Positions 30,961 through 37,709 of a stretch of 64,000 nucleotides of DNA are shown here, piece by piece. The notes below the pieces were generated by a model, which did no database searches, was not told the origin of the DNA, and was given only the letters and a program-made list of their open reading frames with translations. Source of the stretch: Planctomycetaceae bacterium (GTDB lineage Bacteria; Planctomycetota; Phycisphaerae; Tepidisphaerales; Tepidisphaeraceae); the NCBI GenBank assembly GCA_027487775.1, contig JAIYCY010000024.1, positions 1 to 64,000 of the forward strand, read 5' to 3'. The translations under genes were made by a program, and so were the position numbers. Numbering within the stretch: the stretch's first letter is position 1; each line of letters starts with the position of its first letter.

Positions 30961-32439
30961 TCATCCCAACACGGTCAGTTGATGCCGCTTGGCACGTTCG
31001 GGATCGTCGGGCGATTGACCTTCCAGATTGACCTTCACACTCTCCAGCCCCGGAGCCGCACCGATCCACGTCGAATCCTCCAGCTTCGCCACACTCCGCG
31101 TCGCAGGGGTCGGATCGGGAACCATGTCCGGACTGTCAGGCGAATCCCACCGTCGAACCACGTTGTAATACTGATCCCGCTGCGCAGGCACCCAACCCGC
31201 ATCGCGAATCAATCGACACAACTCACGCACCGCAAGCTTGTACGTTGTCCCCGCGGCGCTCACGACGTTCTCCTCCATCATCGCCCCGCCCATGTCGTTG
31301 GCACCAAAGTGCAGCGCGAGTTGCCCGATCTTCGGACCCATCGTCACCCAACTGCTCTGCAAACTCCTGATATTGTCCAAATACAGCCGCGCGACCGCCA
31401 ACATCCGAAGATACTCATCCGCTCCCGCACTCCGCACCACGCGACCCTTCTGCACGTCTTCATGTTCCAGCGAATCAAAATCCCCGTGAATCGCAGGGTC
31501 ATATTCCTTCGCCCGACCCAGCGGAACATTCTCACGCTGGAACGGCCAATGAATGAAGGCCGTATACTGCCCCGCACGAAAACCCGGTTCGCCCGAACCA
31601 AACGCCTCAGGCACGAAAGGCGATTTCTCAAACACCCCGCGATGACGCTCGATCGTCCGACGAATCACCCCCGACAAAAGCCCACCGCCATTGCCCTCAG
31701 CACCCTTCCCAAGCGCAAGCGCATAATCCTGCATGTCACGCAACGCACTCATATGCTCGATACGCTCGCCGAGCGTCTCGATGTGCCCCATCATCATCGT
31801 GCAACTCGTGTTCATCCCCTCTTCATGACACACGCGCATCACACGCAGCCAATCATCACCGCTGCACTTGATCGAGCCGATCCGCTTACGCACGCGGCTC
31901 GCAAATATCTCCCCGCCACCGCCCGGCACCGTCTTCAATCCCGCACGCTTAAAACGCCTCAAAATCTCCCGGACGTCCAATCCGAAAAACCGCTCAAACT
32001 CCACAAACTCAGGCGGACTGAACGCGTGAATGTGAACGCTCGGGTACGTCGTCGAAATAAAACCCAGCAACTCCTCATACCACTCGATCGGCAGCCGATC
32101 GTTCATACCGCCCTGCATCAAAATCTGCGTCCCGCCAATCGAAATCAACTCCTCGATCTTCGCGCCAATCTGCTCAAACTTCAGCGTGTAGCTGTCGGCA
32201 TCGTCATGATCCCGCCGAAAACCACAAAACGTACACTTGGCCGTGCACACATTCGTGTAATTGATGTTCCGATCGATCACGTACGTGCGGTAATCCTCCG
32301 GATGCATCCGCCGACTCACCGCTCGTGCCCAGTCGCCCAAGTCATGCAGCGGCGCACGACGATAAAGCTCAAGCGCCTGCGCATCCGTCAACCTCGCACG
32401 ACCCTCAAGCACCGGATCAATGTCAAACGAAAGTCTCAT
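30961..32439 (-). CDS. mqnC: Dehypoxanthine futalosine cyclase MqnC (radical SAM)
   Basis: A radical SAM enzyme that closes the ring of dehypoxanthine futalosine in the futalosine route to menaquinone. The 492-residue protein carries the cluster motif in NINYTNVCTAKCTFCGFRR (CxxxCxxC), ILMQGGMNDRLPIEWYEELL, HIHAFSPPE and the C-terminal QSSWVTMGPKIGQLALHFGAN followed by MEENVVSAAGTTY. MqnC is usually ~360-380 residues; the excess lies mainly at ~246-315 (QDYALALGKGAEGNG to LEHEDVQKGRVV), an insertion before and after the TAFIHWPFQ strand, plus a ~50-residue tail. MqnE is a related alternative, but the QGG and IHAFSPPE context fits MqnC. No other mqn gene is adjacent. Confidence 0.85.
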   Translation of the reverse strand: MRLSFDIDPVLEGRARLTDAQALELYRRAPLHDLGDWARAVSRRMHPEDYRTYVIDRNINYTNVCTAKCTFCGFRRDHDDADSYTLKFEQIGAKIEELISIGGTQILMQGGMNDRLPIEWYEELLGFISTTYPSVHIHAFSPPEFVEFERFFGLDVREILRRFKRAGLKTVPGGGGEIFASRVRKRIGSIKCSGDDWLRVMRVCHEEGMNTSCTMMMGHIETLGERIEHMSALRDMQDYALALGKGAEGNGGGLLSGVIRRTIERHRGVFEKSPFVPEAFGSGEPGFRAGQYTAFIHWPFQRENVPLGRAKEYDPAIHGDFDSLEHEDVQKGRVVRSAGADEYLRMLAVARLYLDNIRSLQSSWVTMGPKIGQLALHFGANDMGGAMMEENVVSAAGTTYKLAVRELCRLIRDAGWVPAQRDQYYNVVRRWDSPDSPDMVPDPTPATRSVAKLEDSTWIGAAPGLESVKVNLEGQSPDDPERAKRHQLTVLG

Positions 32440-32552
32440 GGCATCTTGATGCTAGGACCTTCAGAGCAGATTGAAAGCCCTTTCGCCGAGTTTGAAAGTC
32501 AACCTCGGCCCCCGTCTCTAACCACGCCAATTCGGCCACGCCCCCGCACAAA

Positions 32553-33635
32553 TCAAACCATCCCGACAGGCGACCAAGCTTCTCGCCAACGCAACACCGG
32601 CACACCATCCTCAAACTCGAACGGCAGCCAAATGTACCTGCCGTCGATCGCATCCTTCGGACGCCACCGATCACCCATGTAGATCGGACCGCTCGGCGTT
32701 GACAACACGTACGTCGACTGCGACTCAAAGGTCGTCGCCACCTCGGATTCGCTGCCACAACACGGATTCCCAAGCTCACGCCAGGGACCGAACATCCGAT
32801 CCGCCACCGACAAACGCGCCGCGTTCGGTGCCCATCCCGTACAGTCGCTGCTGATCATGTAGTAGCGACCCTCGTGCTTGAATATCGCCGGCGCCTCATG
32901 GCAGCGATTCGGCATCGACCGCACATACTCACCCGACGATCCCGTGTATTCCTCATTCAATCGCGTGATGTGCAGCGTGCTGTTCTCCTCCGAAGCGGCC
33001 ACGTGATAAGCCTCCCCGTCGTCGTCCACAAAAAGCGTCATGTCACGCGACATCTGCCCGCCCGCAAAGTCGCGCCGATAGTAATAATGCATCGACTCAT
33101 CCAGCACCCGCGTCGCCGTGCACGCACGAATCGCCTCGATCCCCGCCACCTCATCCGACGACAACGGCCTGTGATACTCGACCGGCACATTCAAGGGCCA
33201 AACCCCGGCATTCATCCGACCCGATCCCAAATACCGAAAAGGCCCGGTCGGAGAATCCGAGATCGCCACCCCCGCCCGCGCCGCCCGGTAGCCCTGACCC
33301 TTGAGCTCCAGATGAAACCACATCACAAACTTCCCCGTCCGAGCATTGAAAATCACCTTCGGACGCTCCAACACACAACCACGCTCGATGTCATGTCCTG
33401 ATTCGTCCACGACCTCCAACGCGATCCCGCCATCAACCCACCGAACCAGATCCGTCGAGCTGTACACATGCACCCCAACATTCGCTCGATTGCCACCCTC
33501 GCCCTCGGTCTTGTGCTCCCCAAACCAATAGTAAACGCCCCCATGGAACAACATCCCCCCGCCATGCGCGTTCACATGCACGCCCCGATCGTCCAGCCAA
33601 ATCGCACCCGGACGGATCAATCCATCAGTCGTCAT
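32553..33635 (-). CDS. Glycoside hydrolase family 43-like protein
   Basis: A 360-residue protein with a five-bladed beta-propeller pattern of GH43-type enzymes. NAHGGGMLFHGGVYYWFGEHK near the N-terminus is typical of galactan-active GH43 members (exo-beta-1,3-galactanase-like). Other blade motifs are SSTDLVRWVDGG, VLERPKVIFNARTGKFVMWF, EAPAIFKHEGRYYMISSDCTGW and YMGDRW. There is no clear signal peptide from the ATG at 33635, so it may be cytoplasmic, or the start may be misassigned. An upstream ATG at 33719 would run into the tRNA gene and was rejected. The substrate, probably a galactan side chain, is inferred. Confidence 0.75.
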   Translation of the reverse strand: MTTDGLIRPGAIWLDDRGVHVNAHGGGMLFHGGVYYWFGEHKTEGEGGNRANVGVHVYSSTDLVRWVDGGIALEVVDESGHDIERGCVLERPKVIFNARTGKFVMWFHLELKGQGYRAARAGVAISDSPTGPFRYLGSGRMNAGVWPLNVPVEYHRPLSSDEVAGIEAIRACTATRVLDESMHYYYRRDFAGGQMSRDMTLFVDDDGEAYHVAASEENSTLHITRLNEEYTGSSGEYVRSMPNRCHEAPAIFKHEGRYYMISSDCTGWAPNAARLSVADRMFGPWRELGNPCCGSESEVATTFESQSTYVLSTPSGPIYMGDRWRPKDAIDGRYIWLPFEFEDGVPVLRWREAWSPVGMV

Positions 33636-33692
33636 CGCCAAGTCTCGTTGAGTATGAACTCTTCGCGTGGAAACCATCGCGGATGTGATAAA

Positions 33693-33764
33693 AGCCGAGA
33701 ATGGGAGTCGAACCCACAACCCCCGCTTTACGAAAGCGGTGCTCTGCCATTGAGCTATCTCGGC
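33693..33764 (-). tRNA. tRNA-Thr (anticodon CGU)
   Basis: A 72-nt cloverleaf: acceptor GCCGAGA / TCTCGGC, D-arm GCTC-AATGGCAG-AGC, anticodon arm CCGCT-TTCGTAA-AGCGG with anticodon CGT (reads ACG), and T-arm GTGGG-TTCGACT-CCCAT. The discriminator base is U. CCA is not encoded. It lies just upstream of the GH43-like gene on the same strand. Confidence 0.95.
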
Positions 33765-33953
33765 GGCCCGATTGGATCGTAAAACCTACGACATCCAACC
33801 GCCAAACGCAAACCAATCCCATCGCTCCAAACCTCGCCAAACCCATCCCCCAGCTTCGACAACCCCATCCAAATCTCACAGCCCGCCGATCCCGATCTGA
33901 CGTTTCGCGTCCGACAGGTTGACTCGGCGAGCCTTCCCACGCACAACCTCCGC
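33765..33953. other. tRNA-purK gap
   Basis: This 189-bp gap separates the minus-strand tRNA from plus-strand purK and should hold both promoters. I recognise no promoter pair or repeat. The purK frame has no good ribosome binding site here. Confidence 0.35.
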
Positions 33954-35198
33954 ATGGAAAGCCGCGCCGTCCAGCCAACTCGCCCGATCGATATCGACCG
34001 CGACCAGCACATCGCTCGGCACTCTGCCCAATCGACCATCCTTCCCGGCGCTACCCTTGGTATCCTCGGCGGAGGCCAACTCGGTCGAATGTTCGCGATC
34101 GCGGCCCGCCGCATGGGCTATCGTATCCACTGCCTCGATCCCATCGTCTACGGTCCGACCGGACAAATCGCTGATCTGGAAATCAACGCGCCTTATGACG
34201 ATCTCGAGGCCGCCCGAGAATTCGCACGCGGGGTCGATGTCGTCAGCTTCGAATTCGAAAACGTCCCCGCCGAGACGCTCGCGGCGATCGAGTCGATCTG
34301 TCCCGTCCGACCGGGACCGTTCATCCTTGATACGACCCGACATCGACTCCGCGAAAAGCGATGGCTCAGCGGTCACGGCTTTCCGGTCGCTCCCTTCGAG
34401 GCGATCTGTTCCGTTCAGGGCCTGACTTCTGCGCTCGAACGATTCAACCAAGCCATCCTCAAGACCGCCGAGTTCGGATACGACGGCAAAGGACAATGGC
34501 GGCTCGCACGCACGTCCAACGCCGGCCCCGACATTCCACAGGACATCGCGCGGCAACTCGACGGCGTACACGAACGACACGTGCTCGAAAAACTGATCAA
34601 CTTCGACTGCGAATGCAGCGTCGTCACCGCACGATGGATCGACGGACGCGTGCACAGCTTCGTCCCTTTCGTCAATCAACATCGCTCGGGCATCCTCGAT
34701 CTCACCACCGCCGGCCTGCTGGATGAGAGGCTCGCCTCCCGCGCGACACAACTCGCTGAAGACATCGCCGCCAAGCTGAACCTTGTCGGCGTGCTCTGTT
34801 GTGAGATGTTCGTCTGCGGGCAGGAACTGTTGATCAACGAACTGGCACCACGACCCCACAACAGCGGACATCTGACCTTTGACGGCGCGATCACCAGCCA
34901 ATTCGAACAACAGGTCCGGGCCGTCTGCAACCTCCCGCCGGGCGATCCGACCCTGATCGGGCACTGGGCGATGGCGAATCTGCTCGGCGATCTCTGGTTC
35001 GATCCGGCCACAGGCCTGCCGCGCGAACCCGATTGGGAGCGATGCCTCTTGAGTGATCCTGGTGTGAAGCTACATCTCTACGGAAAATCAGAAGCACGAC
35101 CCGGTCGCAAAATGGGCCATCTCACCGCCATCGGACAAAGCCCCGCCGACGCGCAGCAACGCGTTGTCGCCGCGCGAAATCGCCTCAACCACAACTGA
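33954..35198 (+). CDS. purK: N5-carboxyaminoimidazole ribonucleotide synthase PurK
   Basis: PurK uses ATP and bicarbonate to convert AIR to N5-CAIR in purine synthesis. The 414-residue protein contains ATLGILGGGQLGRMFAIAAR, VVSFEFENVP, KTAEFGYDGKGQW, EKLINFDCECSVV and the ATP-grasp metal loop INELAPRPHNSGHLT. The N-terminus is ~30 residues longer than usual and the ATG lacks a ribosome binding site, so the true start could be downstream (before ILPGATLGIL) or non-ATG. purE, its normal partner, is not in the window; purL lies 23 kb away. Confidence 0.92.
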   Translation: MESRAVQPTRPIDIDRDQHIARHSAQSTILPGATLGILGGGQLGRMFAIAARRMGYRIHCLDPIVYGPTGQIADLEINAPYDDLEAAREFARGVDVVSFEFENVPAETLAAIESICPVRPGPFILDTTRHRLREKRWLSGHGFPVAPFEAICSVQGLTSALERFNQAILKTAEFGYDGKGQWRLARTSNAGPDIPQDIARQLDGVHERHVLEKLINFDCECSVVTARWIDGRVHSFVPFVNQHRSGILDLTTAGLLDERLASRATQLAEDIAAKLNLVGVLCCEMFVCGQELLINELAPRPHNSGHLTFDGAITSQFEQQVRAVCNLPPGDPTLIGHWAMANLLGDLWFDPATGLPREPDWERCLLSDPGVKLHLYGKSEARPGRKMGHLTAIGQSPADAQQRVVAARNRLNHN

Positions 35199-35229
35199 AA
35201 AGTCTCACGACCAACCGATCGCTACAACC

Positions 35230-35259
35230 GATCGGCCCGGCAGATCGCCCCGGCCGATC
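35230..35259. terminator. Bidirectional hairpin between purK and spoVG
   Basis: GATCGGCC and GGCCGATC form a perfect 8-bp stem around a 14-base loop in the 85-bp gap between two convergent genes. There is no strong T-run on either side. Confidence 0.5.
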
Positions 35260-35283
35260 CGTTTGGCGACCGGACGAGCGATG

Positions 35284-35712
35284 TCAGCCCGTCGGTCGCA
35301 AAAGCGATTCATCATCCAGCCGCGTCGGGACATAGCCCGGCTGCGCCGCTCGCAACACCTCGGCGTGGTACGCAGCCACCACCTCGCGCTCCAAATTCTC
35401 CCGAAGCTCAGGATGGATCGGATGCGCGATGTCCGCGTGCAGCTTGATCCGACTTCGACCGTTGCTGTGACGATTCTCGTTCAGCCGCAAACCGCAATGG
35501 TTGCAATACCGCGCACGCAAATGATTCTTCTCATGACACCGCGGACAATGGTCCGCCAGCTTCCGAGCCGGCATCGCCAGAAAAACCGTCCCGTCACCCT
35601 CGATGAGCTTCACGTCACGCACGACAAAACTCTCATCAAAAGTCAGACAACAAAATGCCTTCAGCCGACCCGGCTGGTCACAAAGGTGGATGCGAACGTC
35701 CGTCAGGCGCAT
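35284..35712 (-). CDS. spoVG: SpoVG family protein with inserted zinc ribbon
   Basis: SpoVG is a small DNA/RNA-binding regulator. The 142-residue product starts MRLTDVRIHLCDQPGRLKAF and continues FDESFVVRDVKLIEGDGTVFLAMPARK, then RDIAHPI-like ADIAHPIHPELRENLEREV: the whole SpoVG core. Between the two halves lies CPRC-HEKNHLRARY-CNHC, a zinc ribbon of about 35 residues replacing the usual short PDG loop. GGAGGG before the ATG at 35712 fixes the start; the frame stays open to 36012 through a 15-bp repeat array. It is convergent with purK. It probably acts in post-transcriptional or nucleoid regulation; its targets are unknown. Confidence 0.85.
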   Translation of the reverse strand: MRLTDVRIHLCDQPGRLKAFCCLTFDESFVVRDVKLIEGDGTVFLAMPARKLADHCPRCHEKNHLRARYCNHCGLRLNENRHSNGRSRIKLHADIAHPIHPELRENLEREVVAAYHAEVLRAAQPGYVPTRLDDESLLRPTG

Positions 35713-36055
35713 GGCGCCCTCCCGTTGTCGAAGGACCTCGCGATGAGGCCCGTGCCCACGCAGATCAGGCCAGATGTGATTTTGCCCGAACCGCGTTGAA
35801 TCGCCCGAAATCGCCGCAGCCACCTGCGGAATCCGGGCGAAGATGTGTTCCGTCTCGTCTGAACGATCACCAAACGATTTTATTCCGCCTAAAATCTCAT
35901 CTCGCCCTACTCTGCTCTGCTTCGTTCTGGTCTGCTTCGTTCTGATCTGCTCTGTTCTGATCTGCTCTGTTCTCTTCTGCTTTGTTTGCCTCGGCCTGGT
36001 CAACGCACTCAAACATGCTTCCCGCGAATCCGTCCGTCACGTCCACCGACAAATC
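35713..36055. other. Upstream region of spoVG
   Basis: A 343-bp gap between ispE and spoVG, both on the minus strand. It includes a 15-bp tandem array (35911-35985) and an AT-richer block at 35870-35905. I see no further gene. Confidence 0.45.
35911..35985. repeat. Tandem repeat, 5 x 15 bp, upstream of spoVG
   Basis: Five consecutive units related to TCTGATCTGCTCTGT, with two central units identical and the outer ones differing at one to three positions. On the minus strand it reads as the pentapeptide IRTEQ/TRTKQ in frame with spoVG, but a strong ribosome binding site further down makes translation of it unlikely. It is pyrimidine-rich on the plus strand. Confidence 0.85.
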
Positions 36056-37168
36056 TCATTCGTCCATCGCTTCAACTCCGACACAACTCGGCACATCACG
36101 GGCCAGCGGCAATCCCAAGTAACTCACCGACCTGCCGTCCTCCATCAACGGCATCCGCCGCTCCATCTGATTTGCCGCCGACTCCGCCTCCTCTTCGTCG
36201 TCGAAGATCGCAAACAGCGAACTCCCGCTACCGCTCATACGCACCGATCGACCCAGCGCCGACTCCACTCGGTCCCGAAGTCTTCCCAGCTCCGGAACCA
36301 AATCGAACGCCGCTAGTTCCAAATCATTCCGCAGCACCCGACCCAGCGACTCCGCATCAAGCTTCGACCAATCGTCGATCGGGAGCGGATCCACTACATC
36401 ACCCGGAGCCGTCGGGCGAAGCTCGTCCAACCTCCGAAACGCCGCCGGCGTTGATACGCCAAACGGGGGAAGGATCAGCAACACCCCGCCGCATCGGGGT
36501 GCAGGGGCTGTCCGAAGAAACTCACCACGCCCCCAAACCTCCGCGCTCGGCGCACTCAGAAAAAACGGCACGTCGCTCCCAAGACCCGCCGCCGTCGCAA
36601 CATCACCATCCGGCAGACTTCCCGACGCAGATTCATCCCCACCGCTCGACGAACCCTCCCCCTCGATGCCCAAATCTTCCATCATCCGACGCATCGCCAG
36701 CATCGTCGTCGCTGCATTCCCCGAACCACCGCCAAGCCCGCCGCCCATCGGGATCCGCTTCTCCAGCATCACTCGAAGGCTCCCGGACAACCGCTCACCG
36801 GACAACCGCTCAAAGGTCGAGCCCGTCATCGCATCGATCGCCCGCACGATCAGATTGCTCCGACCCATCGGCACACGCGGATCGTCAGAATCCAGACACA
36901 CCGTAAACGACGAACCCAACCGAGAAACCCGACCGATTTGCGCACCCGAATTGGCATTGGTCGCATCGGCGTTGGTCGCATCGAACCGTTCAGACAAATT
37001 GCCAAAGAGCAACTCAAACCGCAGCACGTCGACCAGCCCGATCGTCACAAACCATGAACGCAACGGATGAAAACCATCACCACCCGGCGGGGCCACCGCC
37101 AAATGCAGATTGATCTTCGCCGGCGATCGCCAGGTCCATCGAATGATGTTTGCACCTGATCTCGTCAT
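36056..37168 (-). CDS. ispE: 4-diphosphocytidyl-2-C-methyl-D-erythritol kinase IspE
   Basis: IspE phosphorylates CDP-methylerythritol in the MEP isoprenoid pathway. The 370-residue protein has the GHMP-kinase motifs: RSPAKINLHLAV (Lys and Asn near the substrate), PMGGGLGGGSGNAATTML (ATP loop), GLGSDVPFFL (catalytic Asp) and MSGSGSSLFAIF at the C-terminus. It is ~80 residues longer than E. coli IspE because of low-complexity inserts, including an 'ATNADATNAN' stretch and 'GEGSSSGGDESASGS'. The ATG at 37168 lies right behind a 20-bp tandem array whose unit resembles its own translation start. Confidence 0.93.
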   Translation of the reverse strand: MTRSGANIIRWTWRSPAKINLHLAVAPPGGDGFHPLRSWFVTIGLVDVLRFELLFGNLSERFDATNADATNANSGAQIGRVSRLGSSFTVCLDSDDPRVPMGRSNLIVRAIDAMTGSTFERLSGERLSGSLRVMLEKRIPMGGGLGGGSGNAATTMLAMRRMMEDLGIEGEGSSSGGDESASGSLPDGDVATAAGLGSDVPFFLSAPSAEVWGRGEFLRTAPAPRCGGVLLILPPFGVSTPAAFRRLDELRPTAPGDVVDPLPIDDWSKLDAESLGRVLRNDLELAAFDLVPELGRLRDRVESALGRSVRMSGSGSSLFAIFDDEEEAESAANQMERRMPLMEDGRSVSYLGLPLARDVPSCVGVEAMDE

Positions 37169-37170
37169 AT

Positions 37171-37246
37171 CCGCCCAAAGGGCCGGTCATCCGCCCTAAG
37201 GGCCGGTCATCCGCCCAAAGGGCCGGTCGTCCGCCCTAAGGCCGAC
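37171..37246. repeat. Tandem repeat, 4 x 20 bp, at the ispE start
   Basis: The unit (plus strand) CCGCCCAAAGGGCCGGTCAT occurs three times with A/T variation plus a final partial copy. Read on the minus strand each unit contains GGGCGGATGACC, a ribosome-binding-site-like run followed by ATG, closely resembling the real ispE start (GGGCGGATATGACG). Confidence 0.85.
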
Positions 37247-37709
37247 GATTCTAGACGATCCACGCGCAGGCATCACCCGACAAATCCACGCGACCCGTTT
37301 TGCAGAACAGCTGAGGCAAACACATCACCCAATACAAACACACAAATGATGCACAACATCATCGAGTGCAAACAACGTCATCGAGTGCAAACGCCACAGC
37401 CAACCGGTCCGCTTGAGTTTTTCAAACCGTTCCCGAGCCTCAGATATGATCACGTCGGCCCGACAGACATGCTTCCAACGCCGGTATATTACCGGCCCAT
37501 TTCAAGACGGCAACGGAAATCCGTTTTCGTGACGGCAAAACCGTCACACGATCAACGCGAAGCCCGACGCAGCCGATCCGGTTGTGGGCGGACGGTCGAA
37601 CGCTGACCGATTGGCGGTTGTTGGTGTAGAATCTCGCCCTCCCTCGCCGGGTAAGGTTCCCCGGCGATACTGGAGTTGGAACGACGCGAGAACTGCGGAG
37701 CATGCGCTC
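37247..37709. promoter_or_regulatory. Long upstream region with hairpins before the helical-repeat protein gene
   Basis: This 463-bp gap contains a direct repeat TCATCGAGTGCAAAC (37359-37373 and 37378-37392) and three hairpins: CCGGTA-TAT-TACCGG (37481-37495), GTGACGG-CAAAA-CCGTCAC (37529-37547) and CGCCGGG-N8-CCCGGCG (37645-37666). TAGAAT at 37627-37632 could be a -10 box, with CTGACC 18 bases before it as a weak -35. The last hairpin would then lie in the leader of the downstream gene. Confidence 0.45.

Noticed and set aside
30787..32682. 631-codon open frame on the plus strand over mqnC
   Set aside because: Antisense to a clear radical SAM gene; the translation is rich in Arg, His, Pro and Thr, typical of a shadow frame.
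33636..33719. Longer start of the GH43-like gene
   Set aside because: The upstream ATG overlaps the tRNA-Thr gene region.
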